From NCBI RefSeq assembly GCF_003074055.1, contig NZ_CP029043.1, positions 6,564,501-6,628,500 on the forward strand: a DNA stretch of 64,000 nt. The letters are read 5' to 3'. Source of the stretch: Streptomyces nigra (GTDB lineage Bacteria > Actinomycetota > Actinomycetes > Streptomycetales > Streptomycetaceae). Below are positions 16,890 to 27,405 of the stretch, piece by piece (position 1 is the first letter of the stretch; each line of letters starts with the position of its first letter). The notes under the pieces are model-generated. The model worked only from the letters and a program-made list of their open reading frames with translations. It was not told the DNA's origin and ran no database searches. Position numbers and translations under genes: made by a program.

Positions 16890-17524
16890 CGGTCGGAACG
16901 GCCCCCTCCGCGGCGTACGATGACGTGTCGTACACGAGGGGTGGGGTTGTGGACCGTGCAGACGTCGGCGCGTTGGTCCGGTCCGCCGTGGACGGCGACG
17001 CGGCGGCCTGGAAGGCGCTCGTGGAAGGGCTGAGCCCCCTGGTGTGGTCGGTGGTGCGCGCACACCGGCTGGGGGACGCCGACGCCCACGAGGTGTACCA
17101 GACGGTGTGGTTCCGGTTCGCCCAGAACCTCGGGCGGATCCGGGAACCGGAGAAGGCCGGGTCCTGGCTGGCCAGCACCGCGCGGCACGAGAGCCTGAAG
17201 GTCCTCAGGAGTTTACGGCGGCTGACCGTGACCAGCGATCCCCAGCTGCTCGACCGGGTCAGCGAGGAGCGCACGCCCGAGCAGTCGGTCCTCGACTCGG
17301 AGGAGGCGGCCGCCGAGAGCGAGCGGATCCGCCGGATGTGGCAGGAGTTCGAGGAACTCGGCGACCGCTGCCGCCAGTTGCTGCGGGTGCTGATGGCGTC
17401 GCCACCGCCGAGCTACCAGGAGGTGTCGGCGGCGATGGGCATCGCCGTCGGCAGCATCGGACCGCTGCGCCAGCGCTGTCTGCGCCGGCTGCGGGCCCGA
17501 CTCGACGCACGGGGGGTGCTGTGA
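16886..17524 (+). CDS. ECF-type RNA polymerase sigma factor
   Basis: 212 residues. Region 2 is visible as LVWSVVRAHRLGDADAHEVYQTVWFRFAQNL with the following helix ending AGSWLASTARHESLKVLR; region 4 is a helix-turn-helix in YQEVSAAMGIAVGSIGPLRQRCLRRL. The start overlaps the protease stop (ATGA) and its stop overlaps the next gene (GTGA), giving a tightly coupled three-gene operon. No transmembrane anti-sigma factor is adjacent. The small acidic protein downstream or the proteases themselves might control its activity (inference). Confidence 0.92.
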   Translation: MTVGTAPSAAYDDVSYTRGGVVDRADVGALVRSAVDGDAAAWKALVEGLSPLVWSVVRAHRLGDADAHEVYQTVWFRFAQNLGRIREPEKAGSWLASTARHESLKVLRSLRRLTVTSDPQLLDRVSEERTPEQSVLDSEEAAAESERIRRMWQEFEELGDRCRQLLRVLMASPPPSYQEVSAAMGIAVGSIGPLRQRCLRRLRARLDARGVL

Positions 17525-18024
17525 ACGACGACCTGCACGACGAGACGCGGGACGACGAGCCCTTCGACGACGGCGCGTCGGACGACCACGGGTTCGACGA
17601 GAGCGCGCTGGAGGCCGAGCTGCGCGAGGCGGCCGCCATCCTCGACCCCGTGCCCGCGCAGCTGCGGGAGATCGCCGTCGCGGCCTTCGCGCTGCATGAT
17701 CTGGACGCGCGGATCGCGGAGTTGACGTTCGACTCGGTCGTCGACGCCATCCCGGTGCGGGGCGCCACGGACGTGCCGCGGATGCTGACCTTCCGGGCCG
17801 GCGAGGTGACCGTCGACGTGGAGGTGACCGCGCACGGCCTCATGGGCCAGGTGCTGCCGCCGCAGCCGGCCCGGATCGAGGTGCTGGGCGGCCCGCGGAC
17901 GGCCGCACCGCTCGATGCCGACGCCATGGGCCGCTTCGCCGCCGACACCCCCCTCACCGGCCCGTTCGCCCTGCGGCTGCGGACCGGCGCGGAGGTCGTC
18001 GTCACGGAGTGGACGCGGGCCTGA
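17521..18024 (+). CDS. Small acidic protein coupled to the sigma factor, unknown function
   Basis: 167 residues from a GTG overlapping the sigma-factor stop by four bases. The first 30 residues are extremely acidic (runs of D and E); then a helix (LREAAAILDPVPAQLREIAVAAFALHDLDARIAELTFDS split by Pro) and a beta-rich C-terminal half. Position after an ECF sigma gene is where anti-sigma factors or co-regulators lie. The PVPAQLREIAVAAF segment resembles the short conserved stretch seen in proteins that accompany CHAT/ECF loci, but I recognise no named domain. No membrane segment. Function unknown. Confidence 0.75.
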   Translation: MNDDLHDETRDDEPFDDGASDDHGFDESALEAELREAAAILDPVPAQLREIAVAAFALHDLDARIAELTFDSVVDAIPVRGATDVPRMLTFRAGEVTVDVEVTAHGLMGQVLPPQPARIEVLGGPRTAAPLDADAMGRFAADTPLTGPFALRLRTGAEVVVTEWTRA

Positions 18025-18033
18025 GCCGGCGGA

Positions 18034-18831
18034 TCAGCGCGTCGCGGCGTCCACCAGCGCCGCCAGCGCGCCCGCGAGCCGGGTGAGTCCGGGGCCGGCC
18101 GGACCGCCCGGCTCCGTCATGTACGTGTCCCGGCGGATCTCCACCATCAGGGCGGACACCCGCGGGTCCTTGCCGTAGAACTCCAGCGGCACGTACGTCC
18201 CCGCGAACGGGCTGTCCAGCCCGGTCTGTCCGCAGGGCGCGAACGCCTCGCGCGCGGCGGCGAGCAACTCGGGCGGCGTGTGGAACTCGTCGGTGCCCAG
18301 GCACACCGGCGGCCGGAGGCCGTCGCCGTGCAGCTCGTAGGGCAGCGGGTCGGTGGGGTACGAGTGCACGTCGATGATCACGGCCCGCCCGGTGGCGGCG
18401 AGCCGCCCGGCGACCGCCTCCGTCATGGCCTGCGCGTACGGCCGGAAGTACCGCTCGATCAGCGGCTCGGGGTCGGTGCCGGCGGGCCGCAGCGGCTCCC
18501 GGTGCGTGGTCCGCGTGTAGACGGCCCCCATGCCGACGGCCAGCATCTCCTCCCGGTCGTCCGGGAACCGCTCGGGGTCGACGACCAGCCGGGACAGCCC
18601 GTTCACGAACCGCCAGGGGGTGACTTCGGCCGCCGCGGCCGCCGCCTCGGCGATCGACGCGGTGTGGGAGTCGGTGATGTGGTCCAGCTCCCGCTCCAGG
18701 GCGGCGTCGTCCAGGACGATCCCGGACCGCACGTCGGCGGGTATCTCCCGGGAGGAGTGCGGTACGTGGAGGATCACCGGGGATCCCGGGTCGCCGGGGA
18801 GGTGGTCGAAGGCGGGCGGCACGACGGTCAT
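18034..18831 (-). CDS. N-formylglutamate amidohydrolase family protein
   Basis: 265 residues from the ATG at 18831, which has GGAG nine bases upstream; a longer frame to 19065 is arginine-rich and rejected. Recognisable family motifs are ILHVPHSSREIP near the N-terminus, the H-[DE]-T type DHITDSHTA, RFVNGLSRLVVDPERF, the metal-binding IIDVHSYP and a C-terminal EIRRDTYM. The family hydrolyses N-formyl-L-glutamate or related N-acyl amino acids in the histidine-degradation route. No hut genes are adjacent, so the physiological substrate is open. Converges with the acidic protein gene, with nine bases between stops. Confidence 0.88.
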   Translation of the reverse strand: MTVVPPAFDHLPGDPGSPVILHVPHSSREIPADVRSGIVLDDAALERELDHITDSHTASIAEAAAAAAEVTPWRFVNGLSRLVVDPERFPDDREEMLAVGMGAVYTRTTHREPLRPAGTDPEPLIERYFRPYAQAMTEAVAGRLAATGRAVIIDVHSYPTDPLPYELHGDGLRPPVCLGTDEFHTPPELLAAAREAFAPCGQTGLDSPFAGTYVPLEFYGKDPRVSALMVEIRRDTYMTEPGGPAGPGLTRLAGALAALVDAATR

Positions 18832-18984
18832 GCGCTTGCTCCAAAGGTGCTGTCGGTGTGTACGACGATCAAGGTGCCACACGCCACTGACAACGGCCCC
18901 CGGCGAGCCCTCCGCCGTTCGGCCACGGCCCCGGCGCGCCCGCCGGCGCCAGGCCCCTTCGAGCCCTCCGCCTCCGGACACGGC

Positions 18985-19016
18985 TCCGCCCCGGCCGGAG
19001 GACCGGCCGGGGCGGA
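18985..19016 (-). terminator. Hairpin terminator of the isocitrate dehydrogenase gene
   Basis: TCCGCCCCGGCCGG pairs perfectly with CCGGCCGGGGCGGA around an AGGA loop, 19 bases beyond the icd stop codon. Confidence 0.8.
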
Positions 19017-19034
19017 ATCGGTACGGCGGGCGCG

Positions 19035-21254
<2,220 letters not shown>

Positions 21255-21499
21255 CGGTGCTCCGCTCCACGTCTGCAACATTGCTCGACATCAAGATATC
21301 TCGTGACCGGCCCGTCCTCGACAGGGGTCCGGCCACGGGCGCCGGATGCCGGTGCGGGGTCCGTGCGGTCCCCGTCCGGATCCACGCAAACGGACGGATG
21401 CGCTCCGTGCAACCCGATCGCGTGATCCGGCAGTCATGTAGGGAGATCACCGAACGGCGGCCGGCCTTGACCACCCGGCCGCCCGAGCGAAGGCGGACC

Positions 21500-23065
21500 A
21501 TGAGATATCGCACCCGAGTGACGGCCCCCGCGGCCGCCCTCATCGGCACCGCGGCGGCCCTGGCCGGCGCGCCCTCGGCCCAGGCCGTACCGTCGGCGGG
21601 GGAGCCGGCGGCCACGAAGAAGACCGGCACACCGGGCCCGGAGACCCTCGGTGACCCCGTCTACCCGGCCCTGGGCAACGACGGCTACCGCGTCGCCGCG
21701 TACGACCTGGACTTCTCCTACGACGCCGCGACCCGCCTGGTCGACGCGAAGGCCACCCTGAAGATCCGCACCACCCAGGCGCTGTCCCGTCTCTCCCTGG
21801 ACTCGCACGGCCTGGACATCCGCTCCGTCCGCGTCGGCGGCCGTACGGCCACGTTCGAGCAGGTGGCCGAGAAGCTGCGTGTCACGCCCGCCCGGCCGCT
21901 GCCGGACAAGACCTGGACGACCGTGTGCGTCGAGTACACGGCGGACCCGCGCCGGATCCCGCAGCCGCTCACCGGCTGGGTCGACACGCTGGACGGGTTC
22001 GCGGTCTGCTGCCAGCCCAACCTGGCCCACACTGTCTTCCCGTGCAACGACCACCCGCTGGACAAGGCCGACTTCACCTTCCGCCTCACCGTCCCGGCCG
22101 GTCTGCGCGGCGTCGCGAGCGGCCTGCTCGTCCGCACCGAGACGCTGTCCGGCGGCCGTACGGCGTACACGTACCGCTCGCGCGAGCCCATGGCCACCGA
22201 GCTGGTGCAGATCACGGTCGGCGACTATGTGGTCAAGGAGCGGCAGGGCCCGCACGGGCTGCCGCTGCGCGACGTCGTCCCGGTCGCCCGCGCCGCCGCG
22301 CTGGAGCCGGCCCTCGCGCTGACCCCGGGACTGGTCGAGTGGCTGGAGGCCCGCCTCGGGGCGTACCCCTTCGAGACGTACGGGCTGCTGCCCTGCAACT
22401 CCGATGCCCCGAACGCCTTCGACTTCACCGGCCTGGAGACCCAGACCCTCACGATCTACAAGCCGAACTACCTCCTGCAGGAGGAGTCCAAGATCGGCTC
22501 GCACATGATGCACGAGCTGGTCCACTCCTACTTCGGCAACAGCGTCAGCCCCGCCACCTGGGCCGACCTCTGGATCAACGAGGGCCACGCCGACTTCTAC
22601 GGCCTGCTCTACCGCTACGAGCGCGGCTGGGCCGACTCCCTGGGGCTGACCACCCTGGAGGCCCGGATGAAGCACACCTACGCCCAGGGCGACCAGTGGC
22701 GCCGCGACTCCGGTCCGGTCGCGGCCCCCAACGCCGCCAACCTCTTCGACAGCCAGCGGTACCTCGGGGGCGTCCTCGTGCTGTACGCGCTGCGCAACCT
22801 CGTCGGCGAGGACACCTTCAACGCCCTGGAGCGCACCTTCCTCGACCGGTACCGCAACGCCACGGCGTCCACGGACGACTACATCGCGGTCGCCTCCGAG
22901 GTCGCGGGCCGGGACCTGAGCGGTTTCCTGCGTGACTGGCTGTACGGCACGAAGACGCCGAGGATGCCCGGCCACCCGGACTGGACGGTCACCCCGGTCA
23001 GCGCCTCGCTCGCCCCGGGCCGCCGCTCGACGGCCCGGAGCCACGACAACTCCGCGACCCTGTAG
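21500..23065 (+). CDS. Secreted M1-family metalloaminopeptidase-like protein
   Basis: 521 residues, ATG with AAGGCGG upstream. The N-terminus is a Sec-type signal with a hydrophobic core (VTAPAAALIGTAAALAGAPSAQA). The zinc site is HELVH at 338-342 followed 18 residues later by Glu361 in NEGHADF, the gluzincin arrangement. The exopeptidase GAMEN motif is not conserved; the equivalent stretch reads FTGLETQT. The protein is short of the C-terminal helical domain found in ~850-residue PepN, as in other Streptomyces secreted M1 homologues. It probably trims extracellular peptides. It converges with the MscS gene, six bases apart. Confidence 0.9.
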   Translation: MRYRTRVTAPAAALIGTAAALAGAPSAQAVPSAGEPAATKKTGTPGPETLGDPVYPALGNDGYRVAAYDLDFSYDAATRLVDAKATLKIRTTQALSRLSLDSHGLDIRSVRVGGRTATFEQVAEKLRVTPARPLPDKTWTTVCVEYTADPRRIPQPLTGWVDTLDGFAVCCQPNLAHTVFPCNDHPLDKADFTFRLTVPAGLRGVASGLLVRTETLSGGRTAYTYRSREPMATELVQITVGDYVVKERQGPHGLPLRDVVPVARAAALEPALALTPGLVEWLEARLGAYPFETYGLLPCNSDAPNAFDFTGLETQTLTIYKPNYLLQEESKIGSHMMHELVHSYFGNSVSPATWADLWINEGHADFYGLLYRYERGWADSLGLTTLEARMKHTYAQGDQWRRDSGPVAAPNAANLFDSQRYLGGVLVLYALRNLVGEDTFNALERTFLDRYRNATASTDDYIAVASEVAGRDLSGFLRDWLYGTKTPRMPGHPDWTVTPVSASLAPGRRSTARSHDNSATL

Positions 23066-23071
23066 CGACGG

Positions 23072-24166
23072 TCAGTCGAGGCGGACGGGAGCGATCTCGT
23101 CCGCCTCCCCGGGCACCCGCTGCTGCGGAATGGACACCGTGCCCTGCTGGATCGCCACCGTCCGCGTGGGCGCCGGGATGCGGATGCCCTCGCGGCGGTA
23201 GCGCCGGTGCAGCCGCTTGATGAACTCGTGCTTGATCCGGTACTGGTCGCTGAACTCGCCGACGCCCAGGATCACGGTGAAGCCGATCCGCGAGTCGCCG
23301 AAGGTGTGGAAGCGGATCACCGGCTCATGATCCGGCAGCGCGCCCTCGACGTCCTTCATCACCTCGGCGACCACCTCGGCGGTCACCCGCTCGACCTGCT
23401 CGAGGTCGCTGTCGTAGGCCACACCGACCTGGACCAGGATCGTCAACTCCTGCTCGGGACGCATGAAGTTGGTCATGTTCGTCCTGGCGAGCTCCCCGTT
23501 GGGGATGACGATCAGGTTGTTCGAGAGCGCCCGGACCGTCGTCTGGCGCCAGTTGATGTCCTCGACATAGCCCTCCTCGCCGCTGGCGAGCCGGATGTAG
23601 TCGCCGGGCTGGACGGTCTTCGAGGCGAGGATGTGGATGCCCGCGAACAGGTTCGCCAGGGTGTCCTGCAGGGCCAGCGCCACCGCGAGACCACCGACGC
23701 CCAGCGCGGTCAGCATCGGCGCTATGGAGATGCCCAGCGTCTGCAGGACCACCAGGAACCCGATGGCCAGGACCAGCACCCGGGTGATGTTGACGAAGAT
23801 CGTGGCCGAACCGGCGACCCCCGGGCGGGACTGCGTGACCGACCGCATCACCCCGGCGATGCCGCGCGCCGCCGCCAGCGTCACCACGAAGATGAGCACC
23901 ACCGTCAGCGACTGGTTGACGTGCCGCTGCACGGTCCGGGTGAGCGGCAGCGCCGCTCCCGCCGAGGCCGCGCCGCCGAGGAACGCCGCCCACGGCACCA
24001 CGGTCCGCAGCACGTCCACGATCAGGTCGTCACCGCTCCAGCGGGTGCGGTCGGCGTGCTTGCGCAGCCAGCGGAACAGGATCCGCAGCGCGAGGGCAGC
24101 CAGCAGGCCCGCCGCGAGCGCGATCCCGCCCATCACCAGGTCGTCCACCGTGAGCGTGCGGTTCAC
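23072..24166 (-). CDS. Mechanosensitive ion channel, MscS family
   Basis: 364 residues with four predicted membrane helices. The pore-lining TM3 is LTALGVGGLAVALALQDTLANLFAGIHILASKTVQPGDYI, read in two parts: the Ala/Gly-packed helix, then the GD(Y/W) motif that starts the beta domain. The MscS beta domain follows with EGYVEDINWRQTTVRALSNN and VIPNGELA, then the alpha/beta domain. It would release solutes on osmotic downshock. The start at 24166 (MNRTLTVDDLV) is used because the helix pattern begins there. Monogenic. Confidence 0.95.
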   Translation of the reverse strand: MNRTLTVDDLVMGGIALAAGLLAALALRILFRWLRKHADRTRWSGDDLIVDVLRTVVPWAAFLGGAASAGAALPLTRTVQRHVNQSLTVVLIFVVTLAAARGIAGVMRSVTQSRPGVAGSATIFVNITRVLVLAIGFLVVLQTLGISIAPMLTALGVGGLAVALALQDTLANLFAGIHILASKTVQPGDYIRLASGEEGYVEDINWRQTTVRALSNNLIVIPNGELARTNMTNFMRPEQELTILVQVGVAYDSDLEQVERVTAEVVAEVMKDVEGALPDHEPVIRFHTFGDSRIGFTVILGVGEFSDQYRIKHEFIKRLHRRYRREGIRIPAPTRTVAIQQGTVSIPQQRVPGEADEIAPVRLD

Positions 24167-24395
24167 CGGTCACCCCCGGGGAGGAAGGCTGCGGCGAACG
24201 CCGTCCCAGACGGCGCGATATGAGGTGTCGTCACGTTGTCCCCTGCTCGATTCCGCGATGTGCCGTCGCGCCGTCCACCCCGTCCCCCGTGTCCGGCGCG
24301 CGGGCTCATCCTGCCGTATCACGCACACCAGTTCGTGCCGGGCTGCGGTCGCACGGGCCGTTTCCGGGCATTCTCCCCGGACGGCCCGCCGTCTT

Positions 24396-24414
24396 CGAGG
24401 GGGTACGCCCCTCG
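24396..24414 (-). terminator. Short hairpin downstream of the crotonase gene
   Basis: CGAGGGG pairs with CCCCTCG around GTACG, 44 bases past the crotonase stop. The rest of 24167-24457 shows no gene or other structure that I can support. Confidence 0.5.
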
Positions 24415-24457
24415 CACAGTGGGCACGCGGGGGGCGCGCGCCCGACGCCCGTGCCGG

Positions 24458-25222
24458 TCAGTGCTCCGTGAACGACCCGTGCCGCCCGGCGCCCGCCGCG
24501 AAGCGCGCCGCACCCTCCATGCCACGCTCCAACACGCCCGCTCCGTACCGCAGTTCACCGAGCATCGCGGCCTCCTCGTCTCGCCCCTCCTGGTCGAGCA
24601 CCGAGGCGCGGTCCGACCGCAGGCACTCCTGCGGGAACGCGGCGAGCGCGGCGGCCAGTTCCTCGGCCTCGGCGCGGGCCCGTCCCACCGGCACGACCCG
24701 GTTGGCCAGTCCGATGGCGTGCGCCTCCGCCGCCGGCACCGGGCGTCCCGTCAGGATCAGGTCCATCGCGCGGCTCGTGCCGATCAGCCGGGGCAGCCGT
24801 ACCGTGCCGCCGTCGATCAGCGGTACGCCCCAGCGGCGGCAGAACACCCCGAACACGGCGTCCTCCTCGGCGACCCGCAGATCGCACCACAGGGCCAGTT
24901 CGAGCCCGCCCGCCACGGCGTGCCCCGAGATCGCAGCGATCACCGGCTTCGACAGCCGCAGCCGGGTCGGCCCCATCGGGCCGTCGCCGTCCTCGGCGAC
25001 CCGGTTGCCCCGCTCGGTGCCCATCGCCTTCAGGTCCGCGCCCGCGCAGAACGTGCCGCCCTCACCCCACAGCACCGCCACCCGCGCCCCGTCGTCCGCC
25101 TCGAACTCCCGGAAGGCCGCGGCGAGCTCGGCGGCCGTGGGCCCGTCCACGGCGTTGCGCACCTCCGGACGGGAGAGGACGACGGTGGTGACGTGCCCCT
25201 GACGCTCGACGCGGACCGGCAT
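24458..25222 (-). CDS. Enoyl-CoA hydratase/isomerase (crotonase) family protein
   Basis: 254 residues from the ATG at 25222. The crotonase oxyanion-hole motifs are present: GGTFCAGADLKAMG at about 54-67 and ISGHAVAGGLELALWCDLRVA from about 97. A Glu in the FCRRWGVPLIDGGT region corresponds poorly to the catalytic Glu of classical hydratases, so the exact reaction on the CoA thioester is uncertain. The C-terminal QECLRSDRASVLDQ matches the family. It is divergent from the ABC exporter; the 145-base gap contains the SoxR-like box described at 25331. Confidence 0.93.
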   Translation of the reverse strand: MPVRVERQGHVTTVVLSRPEVRNAVDGPTAAELAAAFREFEADDGARVAVLWGEGGTFCAGADLKAMGTERGNRVAEDGDGPMGPTRLRLSKPVIAAISGHAVAGGLELALWCDLRVAEEDAVFGVFCRRWGVPLIDGGTVRLPRLIGTSRAMDLILTGRPVPAAEAHAIGLANRVVPVGRARAEAEELAAALAAFPQECLRSDRASVLDQEGRDEEAAMLGELRYGAGVLERGMEGAARFAAGAGRHGSFTEH

Positions 25223-25328
25223 GGCGGGGTCCTTTCCCTGTCCGTGGCAACGGATCTCGTACGGTACTGAGCCCTCCGGCCGCCTACCACCGGGGGCGCC
25301 CGCACACCCGTCCCGTCCTGTGTCGGCG

Positions 25329-25359
25329 TTGACCTCAACATTGGTCGAGGTCCTACGGT
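25329..25359 (+). promoter_or_regulatory. MerR/SoxR-type promoter with box inside a 19-bp spacer
   Basis: A -35 hexamer TTGACC (25329-25334) and -10 TACGGT (25354-25359) are 19 bp apart. An inverted repeat GACCTC-N10-GAGGTC (25331-25352) overlaps the -35 and fills the spacer. Its inner 18 bp, CCTCAACATTGGTCGAGG, differ from the SoxR consensus CCTCAAGTTAACTTGAGG mostly in the centre. A 19-bp spacer is the hallmark of MerR-family promoters. The start codon of the exporter at 25368 lies where transcription should begin, implying a leaderless mRNA. Confidence 0.7.
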
Positions 25360-25367
25360 TCCCTGTT

Positions 25368-27311
25368 ATGAGCATGGAAACCACCGCCTGGACCCAGCTG
25401 CACAGCGTCATGAACGCCGAACGGGAACGCCGCCCCTTCAGCCGCGTCACGCTGCGCCGCATCGCCGCCTTCGCCCGCCCGCACCGCCGCCGGATCGCGC
25501 TCTTCGTCGTCCTCGGGGTGCTGACCGCGCTGCTCGCCGTCGCCACCCCCGTCCTCGCCGGGCACGTCGTCGACACCATCGTCCGCGGCGGGGACGAGGC
25601 CGCCGTCGTCCGGCTCGCCCTGCTGATCGCCCTGATCGCGGTCGCCGAGGCCGCCCTCGGCATCCTGGGGCGACGTCTGTCGGCCCGGCTGGGGGAGGGT
25701 CTCATCCTCGATCTGCGGACGGCCGTCTTCGACCACGTCCAGCGCATGCCGGTCGCCTTCTTCACCCGCACCCGCACCGGCGCGCTGGTCTCCCGCCTCA
25801 ACAGCGACGTGATCGGCGCCCAACGCGCCTTCAGCAACACCCTGTCCGGCGTGGTCAGCAACCTCGTCACCCTGGTCCTCACCCTCGCCGTCATGCTCAC
25901 CCTGTCCTGGCAGATCACTCTGCTCTCCCTCGTCCTCCTCCCGGTCTTCGTGATCCCGGCGCGGCGCATGGGCCACCGCATGGCCCGGATGCAGCGGGAG
26001 GCCGCCACGCTCAACGCGGCCATGGGCACCCGCATGACCGAGCGGTTCTCGGCGCCCGGCGCCACCCTGGTCAAGCTGTTCGGACGCCCGGAACAGGAGT
26101 CGGAGGAGTTCGCCGCCCGCGCCCGCCGCGTCGCCGAGATCGGCGTGCGCACGGCCACCGCGCAGTCCGTGTTCATCACCGCGCTCACCCTGGTCTCCGC
26201 CCTGGCTCTCGCCCTCGTCTACGGCCTCGGCGGCTGGTTCGCGCTGCGCGGCACCCTGGACGCCGGCGCGGTCGTCTCCCTCGCCCTGCTGCTGACCCGG
26301 ATGTACGCGCCGCTGACCGCGCTCGCCGGAGCGCGGGTCGAGGTCATGAGCGCGCTCGTCAGCTTCGAGCGCGTCTTCGAGGTCCTCGACCTGCGGCCGC
26401 TCATCGAGGAGAAGCCCGACGCCCGGGACGTCCCCGACGGCCCGGTCGCGGTCGAGTTCGACGACGTGCGCTTCGCCTACCCCGCCGCGGACAAGGTCTC
26501 CCTCGCCTCCCTGGAGGAGGTCGCGACCCTCGACACCCGCGGCGGCGACGAGGTCCTGCACGGCGTCTCCTTCCGCGCCGAACCCGGCCGGACGGTCGCC
26601 CTGGTGGGCTCGTCCGGCGCCGGCAAGTCCACCATCGCCCAGCTCCTGCCCCGTCTGTACGACGTCGACGAGGGCGCCGTACGCATCGGCGGGGTCGACG
26701 TGCGCGACCTCAGCGCCACGTCGCTGCGCGCCACACTCGGCATGGTCACCCAGGACGGCCACCTCTTCCACGACACCGTCCGCGCCAACCTGCTGCTGGC
26801 CCGCCCCGCCGCGGACGACACCGCGCTGTGGGACGCGCTGAGCCGTGCCCGTCTCGACACCCTCGTCCGCTCCCTGCCCGACGGCCTCGACACCGTCGTC
26901 GGCGAGCGCGGCTACAGGCTGTCCGGCGGCGAACGGCAGCGCATGACGATCGCCCGGCTGCTCCTGGCGGGCCAGCGCGTCGTCGTCCTCGACGAGGCCA
27001 CCGCCCACCTCGACAACACCTCCGAGGCGGCGGTCCAGGAGGCCCTCGCCGAGGCGCTGGAGGGACGCACGGCCCTCGTCATCGCCCACCGGCTGTCCAC
27101 CGTGCGTACGGCGGACCTCATCCTCGTCGTCGAGGACGGCCGGATCGCCGAACGCGGCACGCACGAGGAGCTGTTGGCGGCCGGCGGGCGTTACGCCGAG
27201 CTGTACCGCACCCAGTTCCAGCAACCGCTTTCGGCCAAGGTCGGCGCACACACCCCTCAGGAACCAACAGACATCGACAGCATCATTGCTTCCACGGGGT
27301 CCGCGACCTAG
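25368..27311 (+). CDS. ABC exporter, fused permease and ATPase
   Basis: 647 residues, ATG without a ribosome binding site, consistent with a leaderless transcript. The N-terminal half is a type-I exporter membrane domain of six helices (from RRRIALFVVLGVLTALLAVATPVLAGHVV to LVYGLGGWFAL). The ATPase half has Walker A VGSSGAGKST, Q-loop VTQDGHLF, signature LSGGERQRMTIARLLL and Walker B VVLDEATAHLD, with H-loop IAHRLS. An insertion (KVSLASLEEVATLDTRGGDE) precedes Walker A. It would work as a homodimer exporting drugs, lipids or redox-active metabolites; the SoxR-like promoter favours the last (inference). Confidence 0.92.
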   Translation: MSMETTAWTQLHSVMNAERERRPFSRVTLRRIAAFARPHRRRIALFVVLGVLTALLAVATPVLAGHVVDTIVRGGDEAAVVRLALLIALIAVAEAALGILGRRLSARLGEGLILDLRTAVFDHVQRMPVAFFTRTRTGALVSRLNSDVIGAQRAFSNTLSGVVSNLVTLVLTLAVMLTLSWQITLLSLVLLPVFVIPARRMGHRMARMQREAATLNAAMGTRMTERFSAPGATLVKLFGRPEQESEEFAARARRVAEIGVRTATAQSVFITALTLVSALALALVYGLGGWFALRGTLDAGAVVSLALLLTRMYAPLTALAGARVEVMSALVSFERVFEVLDLRPLIEEKPDARDVPDGPVAVEFDDVRFAYPAADKVSLASLEEVATLDTRGGDEVLHGVSFRAEPGRTVALVGSSGAGKSTIAQLLPRLYDVDEGAVRIGGVDVRDLSATSLRATLGMVTQDGHLFHDTVRANLLLARPAADDTALWDALSRARLDTLVRSLPDGLDTVVGERGYRLSGGERQRMTIARLLLAGQRVVVLDEATAHLDNTSEAAVQEALAEALEGRTALVIAHRLSTVRTADLILVVEDGRIAERGTHEELLAAGGRYAELYRTQFQQPLSAKVGAHTPQEPTDIDSIIASTGSAT

Positions 27312-27405
27312 GGTGCGTTCGGTTTCCCCACAGCACCACACATGATCTGACGCTCCCTCACCACCGTGCAGCGCCGCACTGTCGTCCAGAGGAAGGCCGC
27401 CGTCG

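Noticed and set aside
16886..18024. Conventional ECF sigma / membrane anti-sigma pair
   Set aside because: The downstream protein has no membrane helix or zinc-binding HxxxCxxC motif, so an ordinary anti-sigma call is not supported.
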